DNA of 64,000 bases from Capnocytophaga haemolytica (GCF_001553545.1 NZ_CP014227.1:1470501-1534500); one strand, 5' to 3'; positions 53,394 to 62,721 are shown, numbered from the stretch's first letter. The notes: generated by a model from the sequence alone, not told the origin. Numbers and translations: made by a program.

Positions 53394-53538
53394 GGTGTGG
53401 GGTTTGAGGTGTGGGGTATGAGGTGTGAGGTATGAGGTATGAGGTGTGAGGTATGAGGGCTAACGCGCCGAAAGGGTACTTACACATTGTTAGGTAGTTA
53501 ATTGCGGTAGATAGTTCCACTGCGTAATTTGGGATAAT
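53387..53538. repeat. 7-nt array joined to an 82-bp conserved element, copy 2
   Basis: Ten heptamers of the GGTATGA/GGTGTGA type (53387-53456) followed directly by GGGCTAACGCGCC (53457-53469). A body ending ACTGCGTAATTTGGGATAAT (to about 53536) follows. The same module follows a different heptamer array at 46122-46240. Confidence 0.75.
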
Positions 53539-53557
53539 TGTAAATTATTAGTGATAT

Positions 53558-55126
53558 ATGAAAATAGCACAATGTATAATAGCGGTTTTGCTCTCAGGTG
53601 CGCCACTCTCAGGCTGTCAGTGGTGGGGCAATAATGGGCAAAAGGTGGATACCGAAGTTCTTGATATGTCTGCAAGTGAGGTAGATACACTTCGGATTGG
53701 GGAAATTGACAACAGTTTGGAAATTCCTGATTGTTTGCCGCTGAGGGATATGTATTTGGTCAATGGCAATACGGTCTACGGGCAATTTGACAATAAGCGA
53801 TATGTGCTGCACGTTGATGCGGCGACTTTTAAGATTGATTATACGAACTTTGACTACGAACCCCTTGGGGTTTTTGCGTATGACAAGAATGGGGTGTACT
53901 TTTGTGGGCGGCTCGTTACGCGCAATTCGCGTGGGTTTAAGCTCTTAGGGGCTAAATCGGGTGCCTATCTGTGGCGTGCTGGCGGAAAGGTGTATAAAGA
54001 CCGAGAGGTAGTTGCGGTATCTGACCCTGATACTTTCGAGCCTGTGGGAGGTTGTGTGGAGTGCGCGATATACTTTAAGGATAAGGATTATCTCTACTAT
54101 TTTGATAAGAGGATAGAAGGCTCTCAGCCGGCGGCTGTCCCTGACTACAATTGGTATCTGCCTTGTGATGGGCAGTATTTTTATGAGGGGGAGAGTGTGC
54201 TTGAATACGAAGGTGAAGCGGTAAAACCCCTGAGCCAAACGGTGGGGGTTACCTCAAAATACGGGCTGTTTATCAACCATACAGATGCGATATGTGAGCG
54301 GTTGCCCGCTTATATTGATCTGCCTACGCTTAAACCCTTAGGCAATGCTTATATAATGGACAAAAATGGAGTGTACTACCTCAGTGAACTCGTTGATTTG
54401 AAAGGGAACTTACGGGTGCCTATTGCGGTGAGAGATAGTGCCTCCATTAGGGCTTTTGGTTTGGGTGAGGAGGCTTATATCACCGATGGCAAGCGGGTGT
54501 ACTACCAGCGCAACACGCCTGTGAAGGGGGTAGATGCTCAAACGTTTGTGTCTATTGAGGACTCAGGCTATTGCTATGATAAAAATGGGGTGTATGTGTG
54601 GAGCTATAAGAAAGTTAATGAAGACGAATATAAGGATAAATGGGATAAGATACCTTTTGACTATCACAAGCCCGTGAAGGCGAAAGATTTGCATTATAAG
54701 CAACGTGAGTGGATTGCTTATGGCAATGAGATTCTCTATGGTTTTTATGGAAAGCCTACTTTCGGCAAGCTCACTGCCGCTGAGATGAAGGCATTCTTAG
54801 AAGGGCGTTTGTCATTGAAAGATGATGATGGTAAGCTCATAGCAACTGCGAACACTGAGGATAGTTCCCCCTCAGAAATAGTAGTTACTAATTTCTATAA
54901 GATAGCTAATGGCTATATGTATTGTAACGATTATCGCCTTATGGAGAGTGAGGACTTTGAGGTAGTGGCGTCTTACGGTGATGATTACGATCACTGCCCT
55001 AAGGGAACTATTAAAAATTTAGATGTCGTCAAGAATAAAGAGGGCTATTGGCTTATACACGCTTCGTGGAATAAGATGCCTACGTATCGCTATATAGGGA
55101 AGGAATGGAAGCCTAAAGAACGATAA
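53558..55126 (+). CDS. DKNYY-family lipoprotein
   Basis: 522 aa with lipoprotein-like signal (MKIAQCIIAVLLSGAPLSGC, lipobox LSGC). The body repeats the DKNYY motif unit, a Tyr-rich strand pair: YDKNGVYFCGRLV, FKDKDYLYYFDKRI, MDKNGVYYLSELV, TDGKRVYYQRN, YDKNGVYVWSYKKV. DKNYY repeats form propeller-like or solenoid surfaces in bacterial envelope proteins of unknown function. No partner gene is adjacent. Confidence 0.8.
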   Translation: MKIAQCIIAVLLSGAPLSGCQWWGNNGQKVDTEVLDMSASEVDTLRIGEIDNSLEIPDCLPLRDMYLVNGNTVYGQFDNKRYVLHVDAATFKIDYTNFDYEPLGVFAYDKNGVYFCGRLVTRNSRGFKLLGAKSGAYLWRAGGKVYKDREVVAVSDPDTFEPVGGCVECAIYFKDKDYLYYFDKRIEGSQPAAVPDYNWYLPCDGQYFYEGESVLEYEGEAVKPLSQTVGVTSKYGLFINHTDAICERLPAYIDLPTLKPLGNAYIMDKNGVYYLSELVDLKGNLRVPIAVRDSASIRAFGLGEEAYITDGKRVYYQRNTPVKGVDAQTFVSIEDSGYCYDKNGVYVWSYKKVNEDEYKDKWDKIPFDYHKPVKAKDLHYKQREWIAYGNEILYGFYGKPTFGKLTAAEMKAFLEGRLSLKDDDGKLIATANTEDSSPSEIVVTNFYKIANGYMYCNDYRLMESEDFEVVASYGDDYDHCPKGTIKNLDVVKNKEGYWLIHASWNKMPTYRYIGKEWKPKER

Positions 55127-55140
55127 TGAATGATTAATGA

Positions 55141-55170
55141 TTGTTTATTCAGTATTATATTGTACCTTTG
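55141..55170 (+). promoter_or_regulatory. Promoter of acetyltransferase-bshA
   Basis: TTG at 55141-55143, 19 bp, TACCTTTG at 55163-55170. Confidence 0.65.
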
Positions 55171-55239
55171 CAGTCAGATTTGAAATAAAGAAGTAAGACG
55201 AGGAAAATATTTAATCCTTAGTCCTTAATTGCTAATACA

Positions 55240-55785
55240 ATGACAGCCAAAGAACTAATGCTGGCAGGGGAGTGGTTTGATGCCACGGATACTGCACTAC
55301 AAAAAGAGAGAATGCGGGCGGAAGAATTGCTCTTCCGTTTTAACAATCTGCACTCCAGTGAGGAGGCAGAGCGAGGGGCTATCCTTAACAAACTGCTCGG
55401 GGCTATGGGTGAGAATGGGGTGATAAAAGGACCTTTTTACTGCGATTATGGCTACAATATCCGCATAGGAGATAACTTCTTTGCCAATTTCAATTGTGTG
55501 ATGCTCGATGGAGCACCTATCACCATTGGCAATAATGTGCTTATTGCCCCGAATGTGTCGCTTTTTACGGCTTTGCACCCCTTAGAGGTGGAGCCACGCA
55601 ACCGCTGGATAGAGAAAGCCTTGCCTATCACCATTGGCAACAACGTGTGGATTGGTGGGGGTGTGGTGATAAACCCTGGGGTTACCATTGGTGATGATGT
55701 GGTGATCGGCTCGGGGAGTGTGGTAACAAAGGATATTCCCTCAGGGGTTGTTGCGTATGGCAATCCGTGTAGGGTCAGGGAGTAG
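55240..55785 (+). CDS. Maltose/galactoside O-acetyltransferase family protein
   Basis: Left-handed beta-helix acetyltransferase, 181 aa. N-terminal helical Mac domain (LAGEWFDATDTALQKERMRA), then hexapeptide repeats with FYCDYGYNIRIGDNFFANFN and ITIGNNVWIGGGVVINPGV, and the tail AYGNPCRVRE. Uses acetyl-CoA to acetylate a sugar or small molecule; the real acceptor is unknown. It lies 14 bp before bshA, whose pathway includes a deacetylation step, but a link is speculative. Confidence 0.88.
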   Translation: MTAKELMLAGEWFDATDTALQKERMRAEELLFRFNNLHSSEEAERGAILNKLLGAMGENGVIKGPFYCDYGYNIRIGDNFFANFNCVMLDGAPITIGNNVLIAPNVSLFTALHPLEVEPRNRWIEKALPITIGNNVWIGGGVVINPGVTIGDDVVIGSGSVVTKDIPSGVVAYGNPCRVRE

Positions 55786-55799
55786 AAATCAGTAGTCAG

Positions 55800-56918
55800 A
55801 TGAATATAGCAATCGTATGTTACCCCACCTTTGGGGGTAGTGGTGTAGTAGCTACAGAGCTGGGCGTAGCCTTGGCGCGCAAAGGACATCAGGTGCATTT
55901 TATCACCTACAGTTATCCCGTGAGGCTTGATTTTCTCGCGATGAATATCCACTTCCACGAGGTGCACGTGGAGGAGTATCCGCTGTTTCAGTACCAGCCT
56001 TATGCGCTGGCACTCACCAGCAAAATGGTATATGTGGTGAAGACCTACAACATCGATGTGCTGCACGTGCACTATGCCATTCCGCACGCTTATGCGGGCT
56101 ATATGGCAAAGCAGATGCTCGCTAAGGAGGGTATCCGCTTGCCGATGATCACTACCTTGCACGGCACGGACATCACGTTGGTGGGCAATCACCCCACCTA
56201 TAAGGAGGCGGTGAGCTTTAGCATTGAGGAATCAGATAGGGTAACCTCTGTATCGGAGAGCTTGAAGCAGGATACACTACGACTCTTTGGGGTGAAGAAG
56301 CCCATTGAGGTGATCCCGAACTTCATTAACCTGCATAAGAAGGAGGAAGTGTCGCCTTGTCGCCGCTCTGTGATGGCAGCCCCTAACGAATTGATAGTAA
56401 CGCACATTAGCAACTTCCGCAAGGTGAAGCGGATTGACGATGTGGTGCGCGTCTTTGCCCGTATTGCTGAGAAGCTACCTGCCAAACTCGTGATGGTAGG
56501 CGACGGGCCCGAGCGTGAAGGTGCTGACCTGCTCTGCAAGCAGTTGGGCATCAAAAAGCAGGTGCTCTTCTTGGGGAATACGGCTGATATCGACCGCGTG
56601 CTCTGCCTTTCCGACCTCTTTTTGTTGCCCTCAGAGAGTGAGAGCTTTGGGCTATCGGCATTGGAGGCGATGGCAGCAGGGGTGCCCGTAGTATCGAGCA
56701 ATGTAGGAGGCTTGCCAGAAGTAAATGAAGAGGGCATATCGGGCTATCTGTGTCCAGTGGGCGATGTGGAAGCAATGGCAGCAAAGGCAATTTACATCTT
56801 GGAGGACAAGGCGCGTTTACAGCAGTTTAAGGAGAATGCCCGCCGCGTAGCAGAACGCTTTGATGAGGATAGGATTGTACCGCTGTATGAACACTTGTAT
56901 GAGGAGGTGTTGGGGTAA
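55800..56918 (+). CDS. bshA: N-acetyl-alpha-D-glucosaminyl L-malate synthase BshA
   Basis: First step of bacillithiol synthesis: transfers GlcNAc from UDP-GlcNAc to L-malate. GT4 glycosyltransferase of 372 aa with NIAIVCYPTFGGSGVVATEL at the N-terminus, TLHGTDITLVGNHPTYKE, SNFRKVKRIDDVV, and the nucleotide-sugar block ESFGLSALEAMAAGVPVVSS. The FGGSG loop and HGTD block are characteristic of BshA. The presence of bacillithiol fits Bacteroidota. Confidence 0.93.
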   Translation: MNIAIVCYPTFGGSGVVATELGVALARKGHQVHFITYSYPVRLDFLAMNIHFHEVHVEEYPLFQYQPYALALTSKMVYVVKTYNIDVLHVHYAIPHAYAGYMAKQMLAKEGIRLPMITTLHGTDITLVGNHPTYKEAVSFSIEESDRVTSVSESLKQDTLRLFGVKKPIEVIPNFINLHKKEEVSPCRRSVMAAPNELIVTHISNFRKVKRIDDVVRVFARIAEKLPAKLVMVGDGPEREGADLLCKQLGIKKQVLFLGNTADIDRVLCLSDLFLLPSESESFGLSALEAMAAGVPVVSSNVGGLPEVNEEGISGYLCPVGDVEAMAAKAIYILEDKARLQQFKENARRVAERFDEDRIVPLYEHLYEEVLG

Positions 56919-57000
56919 TGTCAATAAGATCTCTCGCAAGCAACTATTATCAATGTGAGGGGTGCGCGGGCAATAGGCATCAAACCGATACAGTAATACA

Positions 57001-57026
57001 AAAGGCTGACCTTGTGGTCAGCCTTT
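57001..57026. terminator. Bidirectional terminator between bshA and GHMP kinase
   Basis: 11-bp stem AAAGGCTGACC (57001-57011) / GGTCAGCCTTT (57016-57026), loop TTGT. The stop codon of the converging gene (57018-57020) lies inside the stem. Confidence 0.8.
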
Positions 57027-57971
57027 ATTGTTGTAGATCATTTCACTGTAAGGAACACACGTCTGATAGCCTTTGGCGGCAAAGTAAGCAGGAGTGTCCT
57101 CACACGCACTAATCGCTAAGAGAAAGTCGCCACCCCACGCCCCCAAGCTTTTAACACTGCCGCGGTAGTCAGCGAAAAGCTGCTCCTTCACTGTGGGCAA
57201 ACCTAAGTAGGCGGCGAGTGTTCGCTCGTGCGTATCGATGATGTCGCAAAAGTCGGCGATAGTTTGGCTGAGCAACAGCCGTTCGGTGAGGTGGCTGAGG
57301 GTAGTGGCGAGCTTGGTTTTGCTCTTGCTCACTTTTCTGTAAAGAGCAATGCCCTCCTTACTGCTCTGTTTCTGGTTTCTGTACACAAAGTAGATGTGAT
57401 CACTATAAGGAAAGAGAAATCTTACGGGATATGCCTGAGGCTTCCCATCGCTCAGGCGGTAGAGTAGGGCAGTGGAGGCACGCGCGCAGGCAATGTCGTA
57501 ACCGCTGCCTCCAAATCCCTTGAAGAGCAGGGTGTAAGGGTCTACATCAGCCCATTGTGCGAGGTTATTGATCAGTGTGGACGAGCTTCCTAAGCCCCAC
57601 GCGCGGTCGAACTCTAAGTGTGTGGTAATCTTGCTGTGCGCTAGGCGGCTTGCCATCAGCGGATTGATTTCCAGCAGTGTGCGCAAGAGCTTACATAGTG
57701 TCAAACGCGTAGACGCCTCTTCCGCAGGCAGACCTTCTACCTTCGGCGCGGTAATTTCGGCTAAGAGGTCTGAAGATTGCATCGAAAACCAAATTTTTTC
57801 TCGGTGGTCATAGCTCTCCCATACAAAAGTCGGGCTGTCTTCTAATACGTTCATTACTTGTCCTTTACACGTAGGCATCGCCAACGATAAAGCACCGTCG
57901 AGTACGGCGTATTCACCCGTCAGAAGCAATTTTCCTCTACTGTGATACTGCAATTTTTGCTGCGTTTCCAT
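57018..57971 (-). CDS. GYDIA family GHMP kinase
   Basis: 317-aa GHMP-superfamily small-molecule kinase. N-terminal SRGKLLLTGEYAVLDGALSLA, the phosphate loop AWGLGSSSTLI and the lineage motif GGSGYDIACARA that names the family. In flavobacteria these are thought to belong to the mevalonate route to isoprenoids or a related sugar kinase role; the substrate cannot be decided here. Start MET at 57971 precedes the conserved GKLLLTGEYAV by 12 residues. Confidence 0.88.
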   Translation of the reverse strand: METQQKLQYHSRGKLLLTGEYAVLDGALSLAMPTCKGQVMNVLEDSPTFVWESYDHREKIWFSMQSSDLLAEITAPKVEGLPAEEASTRLTLCKLLRTLLEINPLMASRLAHSKITTHLEFDRAWGLGSSSTLINNLAQWADVDPYTLLFKGFGGSGYDIACARASTALLYRLSDGKPQAYPVRFLFPYSDHIYFVYRNQKQSSKEGIALYRKVSKSKTKLATTLSHLTERLLLSQTIADFCDIIDTHERTLAAYLGLPTVKEQLFADYRGSVKSLGAWGGDFLLAISACEDTPAYFAAKGYQTCVPYSEMIYNNKG

Positions 57972-57981
57972 TTTTTATTTG

Positions 57982-57989
57982 TATCTTTG
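57982..57989 (+). promoter_or_regulatory. -7 box of the 58038 LRR gene
   Basis: TATCTTTG at 57982-57989, about 48 bp before the ATG; the nearest TTG (57957-57959) is 22 bp upstream. Confidence 0.45.
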
Positions 57990-58037
57990 CCGTTTGAAAT
58001 ACAAAATTAGTAAAATAAACTTAAATACAAGCATACG

Positions 58038-58961
58038 ATGAAGAAATTTATTCAACTAAGTGTGTGTTGCTTACTATTAGCAGCAGGATCGACAGCCGCT
58101 CAGCAGAGTGCCTCTCTGCGAATTACCGCAACAACTACCGAAGGTAAGGATGCTTCTTTCGCCTCGTTCGAGTCGCTGGCAGCAAGCGACCTTAGCCTAC
58201 TGAAAGAAATCAAGATTAGCACCTCACTCAGCCATAGCTTTACCTTAGAGGAGGGCTTGCTACGCCGTTTGCTCACCGAAGCTACCGCTCTCGAAGCCTT
58301 GGAAGTAAAAACGGTAGACATACTTTCCTTTCCCGAGCTCGACAAGGACAATACTTCGCTCAGGTCACTAACCTTACGCCTCAACAATCTCAGTAAGTTG
58401 CCTGAGAGTATCGCTCGCCTTACCGCTTTACGCACCTTGAACGTCTATAATCCCCTTGGCGGCATGCCCGCTGGCATTGGACGACTCACACAATTAGAAA
58501 GATTGAAGTTCGAAGGGGTAGAGTTTACCGAGTTTCCCACCGAAGTCTTCGCACTTAGCAGCTTGCGCTCCTTGATTATTAGCCAATTCGACACCAAAAG
58601 CAAAATCAAAGCCCTACCTGATGCCTTCGACCGCCTTCCCCTCTTAGAGGAACTCTCCGTTCGCAATGCAGCTCTCTCCGACGTGCCCAAATCCGTGGGC
58701 GGACTGCAAAAGTTGGAGAACGTTTACTTCAATCACAACAACTTAGTGGCTCTGCCGACCGCGCTGGCAGAAAATCCCCACCTCACCTATGTAAATATCA
58801 ATGATAACCCATTAGACTATAAGCAGTTTATCAAAACGATCGATAAAATACGCTGGGTCGGGGTGTTTTACATCAATAATAACAGTTTTTCGGCAGCACA
58901 ATACGACGAAGTGCAACGAAAGTTGCCAAAGATCACCGTATTCTACACTGCCAAGGAGTAA
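58038..58961 (+). CDS. Secreted leucine-rich repeat protein
   Basis: Signal peptide MKKFIQLSVCCLLLAAGSTAAQ, then about eight LRRs of 22-24 residues in the form LxxLPxxIxxLTxLxxLxL (SLTLRLNNLSKLPESIARLT, LENVYFNHNNLVALPTALAE), 307 aa. Typical of LRR-TYP proteins that bind protein or surface ligands. No T9SS C-terminal domain is visible. It lies upstream of pdxA but has its own promoter. Confidence 0.82.
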   Translation: MKKFIQLSVCCLLLAAGSTAAQQSASLRITATTTEGKDASFASFESLAASDLSLLKEIKISTSLSHSFTLEEGLLRRLLTEATALEALEVKTVDILSFPELDKDNTSLRSLTLRLNNLSKLPESIARLTALRTLNVYNPLGGMPAGIGRLTQLERLKFEGVEFTEFPTEVFALSSLRSLIISQFDTKSKIKALPDAFDRLPLLEELSVRNAALSDVPKSVGGLQKLENVYFNHNNLVALPTALAENPHLTYVNINDNPLDYKQFIKTIDKIRWVGVFYINNNSFSAAQYDEVQRKLPKITVFYTAKE

Positions 58962-58996
58962 AAATACCCGTATAACATAACACATCAGATCAACTT

Positions 58997-60049
58997 ATGA
59001 AAGAAAAACCCATAAAAGTAGGCATTTCCATCGGCGATTATAACGGTGTAGGCCTCGAAATCATACTTAAGACCTTCGAAGACCATCAAATACTTGAACT
59101 TTGCACCCCGATTATCTTCGCTTCTAACAAATTAGTGTCATTTCAGCGAAAGCACTTCAATATTACCACCAACTTTCAAGGCATTGACAGTGTGGACGCC
59201 GCACTTGATGGAAAACTCAACGTACTTAACTGCTGGCGCGAGGCACCTACCGTTAGCTTTGGCGAAGAAACCGTCGAGGCAGGCCACTATGCCCTCTTAT
59301 CCTTGCAAGCTGCCACTAAGGCACTCAAGGAAGGGGCTATCGACGTGTTGGTTACCGCCCCGATCAACAAAAACAACATCCAGTCGGACGATTTTCACTT
59401 CCCGGGGCACACCGACTACCTCGCGGAGGCCTTGGGAGGCACAAGTTTGATGTTTATGATTAGCGAAGACCTCAAAGTTGGCTTAATCACCGACCACGTT
59501 CCCCTAAAAGACGTCGTTTCTCACATCACTCACGAGCGCATTTGCCAGAAAATACGCCTAATGAACCACTCCCTCATACAAGATTTCCGCTTGCAACGCC
59601 CTAAGATAGCCGTACTTGCCATCAACCCACACTGCGGCGACAAGGGGGTGATAGGAAATGAGGACGACACACTGCTGCGTCCCGCGCTCAAACAACTATA
59701 TCTGGACGAAGGCATACTCGTGTTCGGTCCCTTTGCCGCAGATAGCTTCTTCGGCAGCCGTACGTATGCCAACTACGACGCCGTGCTCGCCCCCTATCAC
59801 GATCAAGGACTCGTAGCCTTTAAGACGCTCGCCTTCGGTGCTGGCGTAAACTACACCGCTGGCTTAAGTAAGGTGCGCACTTCCCCCGACCACGGCACCG
59901 CTTATGAGATCGCAGGCAAAGGTATTGCCGATGCACAGTCATTCAGGCAGGCAATCTACGAGGCCATCGACATTTTTCGCAACCGACAGGAGTATGCCGA
60001 GATCACCAAGAACCCGCTACCCCTACGCTCTAAGGAAGCAGAGAAATAA
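58997..60049 (+). CDS. pdxA: 4-hydroxythreonine-4-phosphate dehydrogenase PdxA
   Basis: Vitamin B6 pathway enzyme, NAD- and metal-dependent. 350 aa with VGISIGDYNGVGLEIILKTF at the N-terminus, TAPINKNNIQ, FPGHTDYLAEALGG (metal His), LAINPHCGDKG and YHDQGLVAFKTLAFGAGVNY, TAGLSKVRTSPDHGTAYEIAG. All are family signatures, including three metal-binding His. Followed 23 bp later by the Ppx/GppA gene, probably one message. Confidence 0.96.
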   Translation: MKEKPIKVGISIGDYNGVGLEIILKTFEDHQILELCTPIIFASNKLVSFQRKHFNITTNFQGIDSVDAALDGKLNVLNCWREAPTVSFGEETVEAGHYALLSLQAATKALKEGAIDVLVTAPINKNNIQSDDFHFPGHTDYLAEALGGTSLMFMISEDLKVGLITDHVPLKDVVSHITHERICQKIRLMNHSLIQDFRLQRPKIAVLAINPHCGDKGVIGNEDDTLLRPALKQLYLDEGILVFGPFAADSFFGSRTYANYDAVLAPYHDQGLVAFKTLAFGAGVNYTAGLSKVRTSPDHGTAYEIAGKGIADAQSFRQAIYEAIDIFRNRQEYAEITKNPLPLRSKEAEK

Positions 60050-60072
60050 TACTATCAGAAATTGTAACAAAT

Positions 60073-60951
60073 ATGAATATTAAGAAGTTAGGAGCCATCG
60101 ACATCGGCTCCAACGGTGTGCGGCTGCTCATCGCCAACGTCTTGGAGGAGTCTGGCAAGGCACCGCAATTCACCAAAGCCAGCCTCGTACGCGTGCCCAT
60201 CCGCTTGGGTGCCGACGTTTTCCTCAGCGGTGCCATTTCCGAGGAGAATACCGAGCGACTTTCGGACGCAATGCAGGCTTTTCGCCTGTTGATGAAGATC
60301 AGTGAGGTAGAAAAATACCGCGCCTGTGCCACCTCCGCTATGCGTGAAGCCAAAAACGGTGACGAAGTGGCAAAGAGCGTCCTTAAAAGCTCTGGCGTAC
60401 AGATCGACATCATAGATGGTGCCGAGGAAGCCCGCATCATTGCCTCCACCGACATCTCGGCAGTGATCAAAAGCGACAGAAATTACCTCTATATCGACGT
60501 CGGCGGTGGGAGCACCGAGTTCACCGTGTTTTCTGGTGGAAAGATAGAAGCATCTCGCTCCTTCCCCATCGGCACCGTGCGTATGCTCGACGGAAAGGTT
60601 ACCCCAGAGGTGTGGGACGAGGTAAAGCACTGGATAAAAGCCCACACAAAGCCCTACAAGACCATTGAGGCGATCGGCTCAGGAGGTAACATCAACAAAA
60701 TCTATAAGAACGCTGGCGTAAAGGAAGGCGAACCCCTCACTTACGACTATCTGCGCGATTACCTCACCTATTTGGAGGGCTTCACTTACGAGGAGCGCAT
60801 CAGCCTTCTTGGCTTCAACCCCGACCGCGCCGATGTGGTCATCTACGCACTGACCGTCTTCATCAACGCGATGAAGTGGTCGGGCGCGAAAGTGGTAAAC
60901 GTACCCCGCATCGGGCTTGCCGACGGCATCATAAGGTCGATTTACAATTAG
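60073..60951 (+). CDS. Ppx/GppA family phosphatase
   Basis: Actin-fold phosphatase related to exopolyphosphatase and guanosine pentaphosphatase. 292 aa with LGAIDIGSNGVRLLIANV (phosphate 1), ATSAMREAKN and YIDVGGGSTEFTVFSGGK (phosphate 2), and IEAIGSGGNINKIYK. This short single-module form lacks the C-terminal HD-like domain of E. coli Ppx, so it may act on (p)ppGpp or short polyphosphate. Shares a transcript with pdxA and ends at a strong terminator. Confidence 0.88.
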   Translation: MNIKKLGAIDIGSNGVRLLIANVLEESGKAPQFTKASLVRVPIRLGADVFLSGAISEENTERLSDAMQAFRLLMKISEVEKYRACATSAMREAKNGDEVAKSVLKSSGVQIDIIDGAEEARIIASTDISAVIKSDRNYLYIDVGGGSTEFTVFSGGKIEASRSFPIGTVRMLDGKVTPEVWDEVKHWIKAHTKPYKTIEAIGSGGNINKIYKNAGVKEGEPLTYDYLRDYLTYLEGFTYEERISLLGFNPDRADVVIYALTVFINAMKWSGAKVVNVPRIGLADGIIRSIYN

Positions 60952-60982
60952 TAGTATTCGCTGCTGAATAAGATCATCACTA

Positions 60983-61022
60983 ATACAACCTATTAGATAA
61001 TAAAACATCTAATAGGTTGTAT
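60983..61022. terminator. Terminator after ppx gene
   Basis: Perfect 16-bp stem (60983-60998 with 61007-61022), loop AATAAAAC, then T7. Confidence 0.88.
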
Positions 61023-61126
61023 TTTTTTGTACAATAGAAATTGGTTGTTTTTCTGTGTTTTCTTCTTATTATATTGTATTTTTAGTTTTCACCTGATTTA
61101 TACTTGTCTAAAAAATGCTTATCTCC

Positions 61127-61181
61127 ATCCGTACTGGTAGCGTACTGATACCGTACTTCATCCGTAGTGATGCCGATAGAA
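61127..61181. repeat. 11-nt periodic array, five units
   Basis: ATCCGTACTGG, TAGCGTACTGA, TACCGTACTTC, ATCCGTAGTGA, TGCCGATAGAA. The CGTAC core stays in register. It lies between the ppx terminator and the ffh promoter; no gene is seen in 61023-61358. Confidence 0.75.
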
Positions 61182-61253
61182 ATATTTTCTGTTGGTAAAT
61201 TAAGTGTAAAAGTTTAATATATAGGCTTAAAATTGGGTAAAGTTAAATATATT

Positions 61254-61283
61254 TTGCCAATTGAAAAAAACTTTGTACTTTTG
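61254..61283 (+). promoter_or_regulatory. ffh promoter
   Basis: TTG at 61254-61256, 19 bp, TACTTTTG at 61276-61283; leader about 70 nt. Confidence 0.65.
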
Positions 61284-61358
61284 CAATCCGAGCTATCCAA
61301 GGAATGAGGATTTGGTGAGTTAGGATAAGATTTTATTTCATAATTAAAGATAAAGAAT

Positions 61359-62690
61359 ATGTTTGACAATTTAAGTGATAAGTTAGAAAAAGCCCTACAC
61401 AACCTGAAAGGGCACGGGAAGATTACCGAAATCAACGTAGCGGAAACTCTTAAAGAAGTACGCCGCGCGCTGCTTGACGCGGACGTTAACTATAAGATAG
61501 CCAAGGACTTTACCAATCGCGTAAAGGAGAAAGCATTGGGACAAAGCGTGCTTACGACTTTGCAACCAGGTCAGTTGATGGTAAAGATTGTAAAGGACGA
61601 ACTCACTGCACTGATGGGTGGCGATGCGGCAGGAGTGAACCTCTCGGGCAACCCTTCAGTGATACTGATGTCGGGTTTGCAGGGTTCGGGTAAGACGACT
61701 TTCTCGGGTAAGCTGGCTAATTTTCTCAAGAACAAGCGTAACAAAAAGCCGCTATTGGTTGCCTGCGATGTATACCGTCCTGCTGCTATTGACCAGTTGC
61801 ACGTGGTGGGTGGGCAAATCGGTGTGGAGGTATTTTCCGATAGAGGCAACACCAATCCTGTGGATATAGCCCAAAAGGGAGTGGCTTACGCTAAGGGGAA
61901 TGGCTTTAATGTGGTGATTGTCGATACGGCGGGTCGCCTCGCGGTTGATGAGCAGATGATGCAAGAAATCGCAAATATCCATAGTGCTATCAAACCACAA
62001 GAAACCCTCTTCGTCGTAGATGCGATGACAGGGCAAGACGCCGTAAATACCGCCAAGGCCTTTAACGATGTACTTAACTTTGATGGGGTTATCCTCACCA
62101 AGTTAGACGGGGATACGCGTGGTGGTGCGGCTATTACCATTAAGTCGATGGTCAATAAGCCGATTAAGTTTGTCGGTACGGGCGAGAAGATGGACGCTAT
62201 TGACATTTTCTACCCTGAGCGTATGGCCGACCGTATTTTGGGTATGGGCGATGTGGTATCGCTGGTAGAACGCGCCCAAGAGCAGTTTGATGAAGAACAA
62301 GCCCGCAAGCTACAGAAGAAGATTGCTAAGAACCAATTCGGTTTTGACGACTTTTTGGAGCAAATACAGCAAATCAAGCGTATGGGGAATATGAAAGACC
62401 TCTTGGGTATGCTACCTGGGGTAGGCAAGGCGGTAAAAGACTTAGACATCAAAGACGATGCTTTCAAGCACATTGAGGCAATTATCTACTCAATGACCCC
62501 CAAAGAACGCGCTACCCCCGCTATTATTGATGCCAGTCGCAAGAAACGCATCGCCAAAGGTAGCGGCAGGGACGTACAAGAGGTAAACCAGCTGATGAAG
62601 CAGTTCGACCAGATGAGCAAGATGATGAAGATGATGCAAGGCGGTGGCGGCAGACGTATGATGCAGATGATGCAAGGAATGCGTGGATAA
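61359..62690 (+). CDS. ffh: Signal recognition particle protein Ffh
   Basis: GTPase that delivers nascent membrane proteins to FtsY and the translocon. 443 aa: N domain (MFDNLSDKLEKALHNLKGHG), G domain with LQGSGKTTFSGKLA (P loop), VDTAGRLAVDEQM, TKLDGDTRGGAA, and the Met-rich M domain ending in a GGGGRRMMQMMQGMRG tail. Normal length. The stop lies within a 7-nt array that runs into the next gene. Confidence 0.97.
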   Translation: MFDNLSDKLEKALHNLKGHGKITEINVAETLKEVRRALLDADVNYKIAKDFTNRVKEKALGQSVLTTLQPGQLMVKIVKDELTALMGGDAAGVNLSGNPSVILMSGLQGSGKTTFSGKLANFLKNKRNKKPLLVACDVYRPAAIDQLHVVGGQIGVEVFSDRGNTNPVDIAQKGVAYAKGNGFNVVIVDTAGRLAVDEQMMQEIANIHSAIKPQETLFVVDAMTGQDAVNTAKAFNDVLNFDGVILTKLDGDTRGGAAITIKSMVNKPIKFVGTGEKMDAIDIFYPERMADRILGMGDVVSLVERAQEQFDEEQARKLQKKIAKNQFGFDDFLEQIQQIKRMGNMKDLLGMLPGVGKAVKDLDIKDDAFKHIEAIIYSMTPKERATPAIIDASRKKRIAKGSGRDVQEVNQLMKQFDQMSKMMKMMQGGGGRRMMQMMQGMRG

Positions 62691-62721
62691 TTTATAATTT
62701 ATAATTTATAATGGATAATTG
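62687..62721. repeat. 7-nt array bridging ffh stop and next start
   Basis: ATAATTT three times, ATAATGG, ATAATTG (62687-62721). The TAA of ffh (62688-62690) and the ATG at 62711 are both made by repeat units. Confidence 0.65.
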
